Shown: piece after piece, positions 26,760 to 37,678 of the stretch
How positions within the stretch are numbered: position 1 is the first letter of the stretch
How the letters are laid out: every line of letters starts with the position of its first letter
Source: Rhopalosiphum padi
Taxonomy: Eukaryota > Arthropoda > Insecta > Hemiptera > Aphididae
DNA length: 64,000 nucleotides
Assembly (NCBI RefSeq): GCF_020882245.1
Contig: NC_083599.1
Location: 9,176,001 to 9,240,000, forward strand
Direction: 5' to 3'
The notes under the pieces: model-generated
Seen by the model: the letters and a program-made list of their open reading frames with translations, nothing else
Told to the model about the DNA's origin: nothing
Database searches by the model: none
Program-made: the position numbers and the translations under genes

Positions 26760-27231
26760 GTAAAAAGGTACTTTGCAGAACGCGGACACTTTGTACTATT
26801 ATATACATAAAGTATATATTATAAATAAAAGTATTATACATAAGTAGTAACTAATAATTATGTATAGTGTTAATTAATAAAGTTGTTATTATTTTTATTT
26901 TTATTAGCTAATATTCTAAAAATTTGTAATAGTAAAAACTATTACTAAACTATTTTCATATTATACTACCTTTTGACTTATTTTTATTGTACACATTTTT
27001 ACATGTAGTTTAAATGATATTGATTATTTGTTTATTTAGATTATTTTTATTATTATACAAATACAAATACATTTAATATTTTATAACAATTTTATTTTTA
27101 TTTTTTCTATTTTAATAATTAACACTATACATAATTATTGTTACTACTTATGTATAAAACTTATATTTATAATATATACTTTATGTATATAATAGTACAA
27201 AGTGTCCGAGTTCTGCAATGTACCTTTTTAC
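26760..27231. mobile_element. Foldback element with ~115-bp arms (CGGACACTTTGTAC family)
   Basis: The left arm (26760-26877) and right arm (27117-27231) are inverted copies at roughly 94% by eye around a 239-bp loop. Both strands therefore read nearly the same short peptide, which is an artefact. GCAGAACGCGGACACTTTGT occurs twice on the left (about 26724 and 26774) and once inverted on the right. The inverse complement, ACAAAGTGTCCGCG, resembles the phrase of the neighbouring 773-bp element (ACAATTGGTCCCCG). The outer left limit is near 26690; the right flank gives no matching target duplication, so the element may be incomplete. Confidence 0.75.
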
Positions 27232-27765
27232 AATTTTTTTGTAAATTACTTTTTAATTGTCGATTTCGCAGTATTAGTTTATATTATTGTTATATTGTAT
27301 CATTTTTGATTTTATTTCCACAAATCATAAATTGAATTGAATAAAAACTACTTTTGTGTTTTAATTTTTGTAAACAATAAACTCAATTCGTACTTGCTGG
27401 GGGGATAATAAGAAAGATAATAAGAATTTCAAAAAAAGTATTTGTTTTTTGAAAAAGATTTATAAAACATCAAAAGGGAGTCGCGATCGACTAGTTGGCG
27501 ACGGCTGACCTATAACATTAAAACTGTCGAATAATTATTTTAGCCTTAAATTGTGTCACCTTAGTGACAAATTTAGCTTATTAACTTGAAAAAAAATTAT
27601 TTAATTAGAATAGTTGCTTCATTGGAGTTTACAATATTGTCCATTATTTTAGCATGTAGTTAGAAGTATTAGAAATCAATAACGTATCTCAACATATTAT
27701 GCATATGTATATTCAATTACCAGATTATAATAGGTACTTATATTTTACTGACGTAGTGACGTGTG
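27232..27765. other. AT-rich intergenic stretch, no gene found
   Basis: No exon, RNA gene or bounded repeat recognised. A short GC-richer patch lies at 27478-27515 (GTCGCGATCGACTAGTTGGC). Confidence 0.4.
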
Positions 27766-28406
27766 TTAAATATTATATAATGGAGCTATAACAAAAATGT
27801 AGTTATTGTAAAACGTTGCATTACTGCTAATATATGTGATGTCGATAAGCTCAATTTGTAAATAATGAAAATAAGCAATTTGAATATGTAAGTTAATCGT
27901 TTAAAAAAAATAGACAAAATTAACTTGTGGAAGGTGGGTATTTGTTGCTAATATCCTCAACATGTGCAACTTACAACGTACAAATTTCAAGTCAATGAAC
28001 TTAATTTTTATATGACATTTTAAAATTATAGGTTGCCATTTGAAATTCAAAAGTTGATAGTGGTTTCACTATTAAATATAAAAGTTGAAAAAAATAAAAA
28101 TGTTATATAATTTCAGAAAAACATAAAACTAAAAATTTGGAAAAAATTATTGAAAAACACTGAAATTTTTAGTGTAGGTACAATGATAAAAGAATTATGC
28201 TGTATAAGCTTCTATAGAAAAAAACCGTGATACTTTTCGCAAATAAAAAATAATTTTATTTCAATATAACTAAGTAGATATTTAACTGTTATTATAAAAT
28301 TTTGTTGCTGGGTCAAAATTGAATATATGATCCCAAATACTTTATCGTATATTTGTTAACAAATTTAAAAAAAAATACATAGACAAAACTCTGTTTAGTA
28401 ATTAGT

Positions 28407-28746
28407 AGGGCCCGAGTTCAATGCAAAGTGCATATTTTTTTGTTTGATCTTACTCAATGCTTTCTAAGTACATAATTCCTTTCATGTAACTAGGGTTTCA
28501 AAGCTACAAATTTTATTTTCCATTTTTTTGCATATTACGACATTTTTTCATTTGTACAGCATTTTTAGCATTATTGGGTCATTATGGTTTTTAATGCATA
28601 TTTGTTCAATTAATATACGATAAATAGAAGATTTTTGGAGTTTGAACATATTAATATTAAACAATATATTATTGTTCAATGCAACGCTCAAAATTTAATA
28701 AGTTCAATAGGCTCTTAAAATTTTTTTTAATAGAAATTAGAATTTT
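28407..28746. mobile_element. 340-bp hAT-like insertion
   Basis: Flanked by a perfect 8-bp duplication TAATTAGT (28399-28406, 28747-28754). B2 retains the empty site (TAATTAGTATTGAG near 45150). The left end reads AGGGCCCGAGTTCAATG, a hAT-like start. The right end is not a clear inverted copy, so the right terminus may be degenerate. No coding. Confidence 0.7.
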
Positions 28747-29289
28747 TAATTAGTATTGAGTATTTACATAGGTATATTTAAAAATGTATTTATTATCAAT
28801 TATAAAAATCAATAGTTTATATTCTACATTTTTAACAAACTTTAATCGATAATTACTAAAGTAATAATATTTTAAGAATAAATTAAAAATTTTAAATTAA
28901 GAATAATTAAAAAATTGTATTTTAAATAATAAATATATTCCTATATTTTTGATATTTTTATGCAAAATTATATATATTTTTAATTAGAAATACTCGTATT
29001 ATTTATTACCCATAATAGGTCATAAATAGAAATTAAAATAGCTTATAAATAATATTGAATTTTTAAATACTGTTTAAAGCTAATATTATCTACTAATTTT
29101 TCTATCAAAAGAAGTATAATTGTCTAATGTACGGTTATATTCGTATCATTATGAATAACCGCGTCACACACACACGAATAAACCGACTAATTTCCTATTA
29201 CAATTTAACAATATATGTGATGTTTGTTTAGACATAATTAGTTAATTTTATCTTTAACCTTGAACAAACTATGGTCGGATTGAAAAAAA

Positions 29290-29827
29290 CGGCGTTTACT
29301 AGTTGGGTCCGGGAGACCCTTATTTAACCTAGTTAGGTCCCGGTGTTTTTCAGGTACAAAACTAATTGTGTCCGGGATATTTTAGGGTACTACACTAGTT
29401 GGGTCCTTGCAAAAAAACATTTCATTTCTAATTTTTACAGACTTAGGACTATCAGTGATCTATAAATTAGAACTGAGGTATATGATTAAAAATATTTTTT
29501 TGTGGTTCTATATATTTTTTTTTTAAGTTTAGTAAAAAATGTTAAAATGTTAATATTAGTAGGTATATAGTGTACAATTTTAAAAAATATCATTAGGTAT
29601 ATATAGTAAAAAATGTTAAAATATGCATATAAATTAATTGGTTTATTCATTATAATATTGGTCACCCGCTCCTTGTACGACAGTTTATTACATACTTAAC
29701 TTCTTAGCTTGCCATCCTAGGCCAATCGCCTTACGTAGGAGCCTAGTGGTACAGTTTTTATAATGGGACCCAATTAGTTGTTTTTCTTTATCATAAATGT
29801 TATCTCGGACCCAACTCGGATACGTCC
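29290..29827. mobile_element. 538-bp phrase-array TIR element (TAGTTGGGTCC family)
   Basis: Flanked by GAAAAAAA on both sides (29282-29289, 29828-29835). B2 has the uninterrupted site GATTGAAAAAAATCATTC near 46118-46133. The left end has four variants of CTAGTTGGGTCCGGG within 125 bp, and the right end has two inverted variants (GGACCCAATTAG, CGGACCCAACTCGG). Outermost ends GGCGTTTACTAGTTGGGTCC and, inverted, GGACGTATCCGAGTTGGGTC correspond. No coding inside; it contains ACAGACTTAGGACT, a near match to ATTTGGACT-bearing sequence at 48.32 kb and to TTAGACTTAGGACT at 41.5 kb. Confidence 0.82.
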
Positions 29828-31059
29828 GAAAAAAATCATTCTAATAAATATTAAAATATTATTTTTATTCAATATTAGTTTCAAAATACAAACTATTGTT
29901 CAAATTATACAACCGGAATTGAAACATTAAATATTGTTTCTCTGAATCCATTATATTTATAAACATATGTCTACTGAATTATAATTTTTATAGTTAATCA
30001 TTCTGTAGATTTTTTGTCAAATTAAAATAATAGTTTTATACTTATGTCTTATGTCTATTTACTAATTCTATGCGTGAGACAGAGAAATTTTTGTATAATT
30101 AAATGTATATGATTGTTAAACATTGATAAAAGTTAATATTATTTACTGTACGTCTGTACTACTGTCGACTTATTATTGTATCGAATAAAATATAATTTTC
30201 GAATAGACGGTATTAACCATATTATAAAAACTGCGTATAACACGAAAAATGTATATATATAAATATTAAATATTTATAAATTTAAATTTTAAATATTAGA
30301 CATTTGACCTTTTTAATTTCATTTTCATTATGACGTGTTGATTAGAAAATTTTTACTTGGTAAAAAAACCCGAAAAAATGAATGTAAGGTTCCTCATATT
30401 ATGTTTACTTATTACTGGAATTCAAAAATACAATTTATATAAATGTTTTTATTAGTATCTGAAATAAAAAATTTAGTAAAATTAGATTTATGCATAAAAT
30501 AATGATTTATAATGAAACAGTTTTATTATTGTTTTTGTCTAATGATCAATAACAAATTTTCACCCTATCAAAAATGTTGACAAATTAATATGCGTTGTAA
30601 TGATAATGATTATGAAAAAGAAAAAAATTCAGTAGTTATCGTTTAATAAATTTTAGCTTTACAGTAATTATTGATTATGCTTATAAAAATAATAAAAATA
30701 AATTCATTTTTATTCTTAAAACATCGATAGATTATAATTATAAATTTTACAATGTTGATGCTTAAAACCATACGTTTCTACCCATAGTGTTTCTATGATT
30801 CTACCAAATTAATATTCTACTTTTATTACTAATCTAAATATATCGTGTCATACTCTATCTAAAATGAACATGTAACCATTTTATACACTTGAAATAGTGT
30901 GCTGATAATGTACTATTATCAAAACATATAAATTTAGTAGATTGAAGTAGACTTTTAGTGCAATTCTAAATATAAACTAATCTGTAAAGCCATCACATGT
31001 TACATTCTTATTGTGGAAAGAGTATAATCGATTAATAATATTAAATTTTCTGTTTTTAG

Positions 31060-31146
31060 TTTATACAAAACATTATGTCTCATTTAAAAGAAGGCATTCC
31101 TCTACATCCTTCTATTATATATTCTTAGGATGTTATACTTATTAAG
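31060..31146 (+). pseudogene. MROH1-like exon 4/7 deletion chimera (copy B1)
   Basis: The first part (31060-31125) matches the start of exon 4 in B2 (53438 onward; MSHLKEG, LHPSIIYS). It then jumps directly into the tail of exon 7 (AGGATGTTATACTTATTAAG, 55296-55315). A 1.8-kb deletion with a one- or two-base microhomology explains it. The frame hits TAG at the junction. Part of exon 8 survives at 31761-31812 (GGTAAACATTTTGGTGAC). Non-functional. Confidence 0.85.
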
Positions 31147-32148
31147 GTAATATTTTATCTTGTTATTTGATAAATTAGTGAAAAATTATAAATTATATTT
31201 TATTTATTATATTATTGATAATATATATATATATGTATATAAATATGCATTCAATCAATAACATTTTCATATTTTAATACTATTTTCTAATAATAATTCT
31301 TAATATTTTATGGTATATTAAAATGATGATATTTATTGTTAAATAAATTAATTATACACCTTATTATGTCAATTATAATCATAAGTATAAGAACTTCTTA
31401 TCATGTTAATATAAAAGAATATTTATACTCAAAACATGCATTTATTCTATACATATAATAAAACTAAGTCTTAAATTCTTTCTTTTTTTTTAAAACATGT
31501 TACAAACTAAATTTAAGATAATAAAAGAATAATAAACTAAACATTTTTTTTTTACATTCTTACCATAAGTACAGAATAGTAGTTTTTACTATTAAATAAT
31601 AAATACTTTCACTTTGATGACAATAATTATTACATTAAAACGATCAAAATAATATAAACAAATACTTTCATCAAAAACAATTTTATACGTCAAAAATAAA
31701 ATTAATATTTCAAACAATGCTCAATAATACTGATTGATTGAACATAAGTTTTTAATTAAGGTAAACATTTTGGTGACAAAATACGTGAACTGATATTAAG
31801 AGATCTTTGATATATCTTTGAATAATTGTTATAATCCAATACACAATTACAGATTATGTTCTTACCATCAAGTTTTATTAAAGGTCGAATCACTCTTATT
31901 ATTTTAAAAAAATGAGCTAAATGCTAAATGTGATCTGCTGATCGTAAATTTGCTGTGTTACGTATCTACTTGTACACATGCGGGTGTGACGCCCATGCAT
32001 TACGAATTGTTATTCGAAATTTTCACCTGATTTAAATTTCCGTCAGTAGTGATCGGTTCTCGAACGCGCGGAACATACAATCTCCGTGAGCTTTTACGTC
32101 CCCCTACCCTAGACCAGTGATTTTGATGCCCATTGCCCGCGATCGTCG

Positions 32149-32352
32149 ATGTCGTCGTCGGAGTCGGTCGGTCCGTTCTCGTCACGCGGGTTGACCGGGC
32201 ATTTTCAATCGGACTCAAGTGGTCGTCCGCCTATACGTACTAGTAGTGTACCTATTGAGATTACGCCCGTGAGTGCATTTTTTTTTATATATAATCACAT
32301 GTCGTCGCAGTCAGCATCTTCGAAGTCAAACAGTCATCCGCTCGTAACAAAG
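32149..32352 (+). CDS. Candidate 5' exon in CpG-rich island, unknown product
   Basis: A serine-rich frame starting MSSSESVGPFSSRG runs to a consensus-like donor (AAAG then GTGTAAGTAA) at 32352/32353. A second in-frame ATG at 32299 gives MSSQSASSKSNSHPLVTK, the more compact candidate start. CpG content is far above the neighbourhood, as at an insect promoter with first exon. ATTACGCCCGTGA occurs twice, on either side. No downstream exon could be assigned, and I do not recognise the product; the island could be an untranslated leader or a transposon promoter. Confidence 0.3.
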
Positions 32353-33459
32353 GTGTAAGTAATTTGTTAATTATATTTGGTCATATTACGCCCGTGATAT
32401 ACACAAAAAGGTTCGCTGCCCGCTTAAGCGTTGTCGAACGGCTGATATTCGAAGTGTGAATTCATATATTTATAATATTATTAGCCGTTTACCTCGTTCG
32501 CCGCCGTCGCTAGGTCGTTGACCTCAAAGACCGTCAACTAGCTGACTATCAAATAGTGAATATTTTTTAATTTAGTGAGATATTAAATAAACATATGATT
32601 GAATAATTTATTTATTGAAATCGGGACCATACTTTACTGCGGTAGTGGTAGCGTTGTGGCATATTTTGCAATACTGCATGAAGCAATTTACGGTAACTGA
32701 ATTTTTCTTATTTTACTTCTCGCCTTAGAAACATATTCGTATTACTACACTTCAAAGTCATGTTGTAAAGTATTTATAATTTTAATAAAATATATAAGTG
32801 GTACTTAAAAAAATTCATTTTAAACGTTTCGTTCCTTTGCCAGTTGCAGCCAGTCATAAAAATTGAGGCTGCTGCCCACGATTTTTCACCTGTGGAGTGC
32901 GGACGAGTTTGTTTGTAGGTACTATTAACATTATATTTGACCATCGACATACAAGATTATTATACAAATTATCAATATAATATTAAAAATAATAACATTT
33001 TTCAACATATAATGGATTTGTATATAAGGACTAAGGACTAATTTATTGCGGACTGGTGTTTATTATTTATTTTACACTATGTAATATATACATGATAATA
33101 TATCTACCATAGATAAGTATATATAACTTATTTTAATTGACACACAAGTTCAAATTGATTAACGGAAATTTAATTTTAAATTTTAAAATGTGAAATAAGA
33201 ATGACTACAGGCAGCAAAATATACTGTATAACTTGTATAAGCGTCTGGTAGAATTTGTATAGGAAACTACAATGATCATACGTATCACGTATGTCTAGTT
33301 CCTTATTGTATATAGAGTATTTGGCACTGCTGATAATTTAAAAACAATTTATCGATTCCATAACCGACCGAAGAATGCACTGTGCGATTTAGTACATCGC
33401 AAATTATAGGTACGAATTTCGATTTTTTTTTTACTATAAAAATAAGCAGTATTGAAAAG

Positions 33460-33620
33460 TATTCCAATACAAGTATTTAGATACTTATATTTGAATACTT
33501 TTTGAAGTACTTTTATGATATTTTAAGTACAATTTTTAAAAGAATTTTTTAAAGATTTAAAATAATTTGTGTTAATTTTGAATGATGGTCGTATATTACT
33601 CAACGAAGACAATACGGACG
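33460..33620. repeat. Dispersed repeat, partner at 47590-47960
   Basis: Shares CAAGTATTTAGATACTT, ATACTTTTTGAAGTA, ACAATTTTTAAAAG and AATTTGTGTT followed by GGTCGTA with 47590-47960. The partner has about 240 bp extra in the middle. No coding; likely an old MITE. Confidence 0.5.
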
Positions 33621-34640
33621 CAATCAATCTTTTCTTTAATAACATAAACATAAGTAATAAATTGTAAACACACTTAACATGTCAATATTTGTAAAAATTA
33701 TAATGTATACCCCTTATATTAATCTAATGCTGGCTAAAGACCTTTGATGATGAAGCCTTAATAAATATAAAAAAAGGTGATTCAATTTTAATATCATATT
33801 TTTTATATTTTGACTATTTCTAGATTAATAACCTTCTTGGATCAAATTCTTCAAGTGTATTAGGTGTTTACTATTTGTTTCAATTAAATATTCAATTAAT
33901 TTTGCTGAATTAATTTTAAATTTTATAACAATAAAACGGTATCCTTTGAGTGCTGAATCACCAGTTAATTTTTCTAAATGTTTTTTTTAAAATAAAACTT
34001 TTATTTTCATCAAATGATTTGATTTCATTCAATAATTATATCAGCTATAGTTCAATTTCTATTGTAATACTATTTACAAAACTAATCATATCTTTTCATC
34101 TTTTATTCAAAATCATACCAGGTCAGCTTATAAATTAAAAGAAGTTATATGTTTAAACAGTAATATTTATTTTCTATGTGAAACAGTAAATATTGTTTCA
34201 TTCAAAAAACACACCAGAAATTATGTTGTTAGTCAGTGTTTACCACAAATTTATGTTATAAAAAATATTAAGTAATTTATAGGGCCTTCCATTCATTTGT
34301 ATGAATTGCATACAAAGGAAACAGTTATTAGATTAAAACATTTAATTCAAAAAATTAATATCATTATTATCATTTGTAAATAATCAATCAATGAACTCTT
34401 TGTACATTTTTTTGTTCATAATTTTTATGTAACATATTGTAAGTAAAGAGAATGTACTTATTTATTATATTATATCATATTAAATTATTTATTAGTTTTA
34501 TAAAAACTAATTTATGTATTTTGTAATAAAATAATTATAAATTAAAATAAATAAATACCTAAATAATATTATATGTATATGATGTTTATAGGTAAAATAC
34601 CTACATAATAATATATTATTAAAAACTACTATTATTTGTA

Positions 34641-34796
34641 ATGTTAAGTACTGTCTTATGTTATATTTATTATGAAGCCAGTAAAAAAGATAGAATCGAA
34701 TCATTGGAAACAAAACTGACACAGAATAGAGGTCATATGACAAAAGAAGTTGAAAAGCTGGAAAAATGGAAAAGAAAATTAAAATTATTCTTATAG
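34641..34796 (+). CDS. Candidate coiled-coil exon fragment
   Basis: A 51-codon frame that becomes strongly charged and heptad-like after residue 11 (EASKKDRIESLETKL, then KEVEKLEKWKRKLKL), unlike the random frames around it. It ends in TAG right before duplicated block A2 starts (34807). No splice partner or family is recognised; it may be the tail of a transposon or THAP-type protein. Confidence 0.25.
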   Translation: MLSTVLCYIYYEASKKDRIESLETKLTQNRGHMTKEVEKLEKWKRKLKLFL

Positions 34797-35219
34797 AATA
34801 ATAAAGAACTTAGTTTGATACTTACTATAGTTAGGTACCTACTTCTTAAAGTTTGTTGAAATTTATAACATTTGAGACTATTGACAAAGTAGTTACATAT
34901 TTATAGGTACATATAGGTACAATGTTTTTAAAAAAATAAGCTAATTACTAAAACATATTATTTTCATTTTTCATACTAACTAAACAATATTTTTATTTTT
35001 CCTTAATATAATAACAATAACAACAACAACAATAATAATAATAATAATAAATACGACTTATGAATTAAAAAAGTAACTTAGCTATACAAATATAATAAGT
35101 AATTAAAATTAATAGGTAGTACAAGATTAAATAACCATTATATATTATATATATTATTTACATATTTACATACTTTTTACAATATATTATACATTAATTA
35201 TTAATTATTTTAAAAAGAA

Positions 35220-36089
35220 TTATGAAATATCCGGAGTTGGTAACAACACATTATGCAAGATTTCATACGTGATTCTGTGGCGTAAAAGTGGGGCATCATC
35301 CTGGGTGTAGTATAATGGTTTTCCCAGTAAAACATGTCTGGCATTTGTGCATGTAAATACACCACAATCAGACGTATTATTTTGGAACGGGGATTCTCCA
35401 AAGTTTAATGCCCATTCCAACTGTTGTTCATCAGCCGGCTTCTCATATTTTATGTATGCCTCATTCAAAAATTTAACTAATAAATTAATTTGATCTTCAT
35501 ACATACTTGTTTTTAAACTATCATATAAAGTTATGGTACGACTCTTAATATTCACCACAGTCAATGTCCAGTGATTACCCTCCAGGTGTGTGGGAGTAAT
35601 AACCTTATCATAAGCAAATATATTTTTTATTGTGGCTCTCATTGGCTTGGCAGCTTTGTCAAACCCACCTCTTATGAGATCCTTAAAAAAAACTGGTGGT
35701 AAGCTCAGTATTAATTGATCTCTACAGCTTTTTGCTAAAAGACTAAAATAATGTTCAAGTGATGAATCTGTCATCCATAGATATGGATTAAATACACTTA
35801 ATAAATTTCCCATTGTACAAAAAATAGAATGATGACATTGTAACTTATCATTTTTTTTTTTGCTAGAAATATAATTTACTAGTTCTGCAAAAACCTCTCT
35901 ATTGTACCCTGGAAATATAATATTTTGACGATCCGACTGAATGTAATATATTCTACTTAAATTTATTTTTTCATAAATATCAGGTATTGCTGGTTTGCTA
36001 GTTCCAACAACACTTTCATCGTCGGAGGAGACAAGCTCAATTACATCCAAAATAAGTTGTTGATCCATATCTTGAGTATCACTAAACAT
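35220..36089 (-). CDS. C48 family (Ulp1/SENP-like) cysteine protease
   Basis: A 289-codon open frame. The C48 family cleaves SUMO or related ubiquitin-like proteins, usually in or at the nucleus. The fold's signature is complete: LWMTDSSLEHYF (residues 104-115, the usual W-x-x-D substrate-contact helix), catalytic H173 in GNHWTLT, D190 in LYDS, Q236 in FQNNTSDCG and nucleophile C242 in SDCGVF. The N-terminal 30 residues carry DVIELVSSDDE, a textbook SUMO-interaction motif followed by Ser and acidic residues. The protein is short for SENPs (catalytic domain plus a small head), as in protease genes carried by transposons (known for some Mutator-, CACTA- and Helitron-type elements). The ATG overlaps TTTTTATGTTTAG, a good splice acceptor, so the true exon may start just after it. 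The sister at 12.1-13.1 kb is frameshifted. C48 assignment is firm; natural substrate and host-versus-transposon origin are open. Confidence 0.88.
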   Translation of the reverse strand: MFSDTQDMDQQLILDVIELVSSDDESVVGTSKPAIPDIYEKINLSRIYYIQSDRQNIIFPGYNREVFAELVNYISSKKKNDKLQCHHSIFCTMGNLLSVFNPYLWMTDSSLEHYFSLLAKSCRDQLILSLPPVFFKDLIRGGFDKAAKPMRATIKNIFAYDKVITPTHLEGNHWTLTVVNIKSRTITLYDSLKTSMYEDQINLLVKFLNEAYIKYEKPADEQQLEWALNFGESPFQNNTSDCGVFTCTNARHVLLGKPLYYTQDDAPLLRHRITYEILHNVLLPTPDIS

Positions 36090-37155
36090 AAAAATTGAAT
36101 ATATGATAATACTTGATTTTTCAAGGACTGCAAGTTTATAGACAAAGTAAAATGGAAAAATAGAAATTATTTTTGTAATTTTTGAATAAGTTAAAATAAT
36201 TGTTTATTATCATTTATTTTTTTTATGTACACATGAATTAATTGTCACTGATAAATTTGAAAAAAAAATTTAGACTATTACAAAAATGTAAAATAAAAAT
36301 TATAAAAAGAAATTGACAAATAAATTGTTTAGTCTAGAAAATTAATTACAAGCATATAATAGTCTACTTTTAAGATATTCTGATTAAAATTAATAATAAT
36401 GAAATATTCAACTGGTAAAAATCAGGGCTACAACTATTTTAGAATATCTCTTATTTATAATGTACTTTTACATTGAAATAGTCTAACTAGGAAAAATTAA
36501 ACAAAATAAAGTACTATTAATTAATTTTACTTAACGTTTTGTTGAGAAATTGAATCATAAATAAATTATATATGAATTTGTAGATCACTTACATTTAAAT
36601 TTTGAAGAATTTAAGTCTTGTAGATAATTGAGATGTCAATCACTAAGTTTAGTCTGATATTCCTATAAAATAAAAAAATGTAAATTGTAATTTTAAACAA
36701 AAATAAAATAAAATTTACATTTTACTTTTACTATTTATGTTTAATTATTCCTTAAATAAGTTAAATATATACTTATTATAAATATTCTTAAATTTAGTAT
36801 CGACTTTAAAACAGTTAATATAATATGCCTATCTTCTAAATTTTACAAAGAATAAAAAAATGTGTAAATAAGAATTTCACAAAGCATCTGAGATTATAAC
36901 AGCTATATTTTATGGTTTATCATTAAGAGCTAAAGAAAATATAAAATATTTTATAGAAAAACTTAATAGGTAATATATTTATTGATTTCCAATAGGTATT
37001 AATAAAAGATACCTAGTTATATATAAAACAAATTATTTGTTCTTATATTAAAATTCATGTGTTGTCTCCGTCTTACTAAAGCACATCATATAAAAACATA
37101 AGTTCAACATTTCCAATTTTGTGTATTTAGGTTAAGTAGGTATTGAAGTAAAATG
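36090..37155. other. Upstream flank of protease, near-identical to A1
   Basis: Partner of 13056-14112. It contains 18 bp (near 36339-36356, AGAAAATTAATTACA) absent from A1; beyond that the two are indistinguishable by eye to 37155. No exon recognised. Confidence 0.7.
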
Positions 37156-37678
37156 ACCTATTATCAAAGTTTAAGGTAAAAATATTATCTGTGTTCTCTC
37201 GTCGGTATTTTACAATATTTTAATTTTTAAGCAGGTTATGAATATGTAAAATATTAACATTTTAAAATGCTTATAAGTCACTCAAAAATTAAAGTATCTT
37301 ATTTCCATTTTTTTATTTTATTAATGTTTACAAATTATAATTCAAAGTATAATTCTAGATTTATTGAAGATTATTACCAAACGTCCATATTTATAATATA
37401 TTTAGATTCAATAATACTATTAGTAATAGATATTAATTTAATCAAAACAAAGAGACATCTTTAAAAATATGTCAGAGACCAGAGTAAAGTTATTTAATTG
37501 AAACAAAATGAATATTTTGAAATACTTCAAGATATTACAAAACATTAAAAGAATTATAATTTAAAAATGTTTTTTAAATTTGGTATAATTATTGACAACA
37601 AAATCAAAAACGTACATAGAGATAGAATGTGATTTTTTTCTTAAAGTTAAACATGTATACTACTAATATACATTATAT
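37156..37678. mobile_element. ~520-bp insertion specific to A2
   Basis: A1 runs continuously across this point (14106-14120), apart from a short replaced stretch. The insertion shares AAAGTTATTTAATT, ATATTTTGAAATACTT and AAGATATTA with 63005-63115, so it belongs to a dispersed repeat. Ends and target duplication are not clear. The 65-codon frame inside (37267-37464) is hydrophobic and unconvincing. Confidence 0.5.

Larger units (their letters stand above)
27766..31812. repeat. Duplicated block B, copy B1
   Basis: Collinear with B2 (44527-55952): 27766-30420 matches 44527-46680 and 30700-31812 matches 52985-55952. B1 lacks about 6 kb present in B2 between the two matching parts, including exons 1-3 of the MROH1-like relic. 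It also lacks 1.8 kb between exons 4 and 7. B1 carries two transposon insertions that B2 lacks (28407-28746 and 29290-29827), and B2 carries a jockey insertion that B1 lacks. The noncoding start of the block includes ATGTGCAACTTACAACGTAC in both copies. Confidence 0.88.
31813..34640. other. Intergenic, one GC-rich island and a repeat pair
   Basis: AT-rich with a distinctly GC/CpG-rich island at about 31980-32540 and another patch near 32820-32910. A stretch at 33460-33620 recurs near 47590-47960. Otherwise no gene seen. Confidence 0.4.

Noticed and set aside
34507..34743. 78-codon minus-strand frame
   Set aside because: Tyr/Ile/Phe-rich, typical of AT-rich chance frames; the opposite strand has the better coiled-coil candidate.
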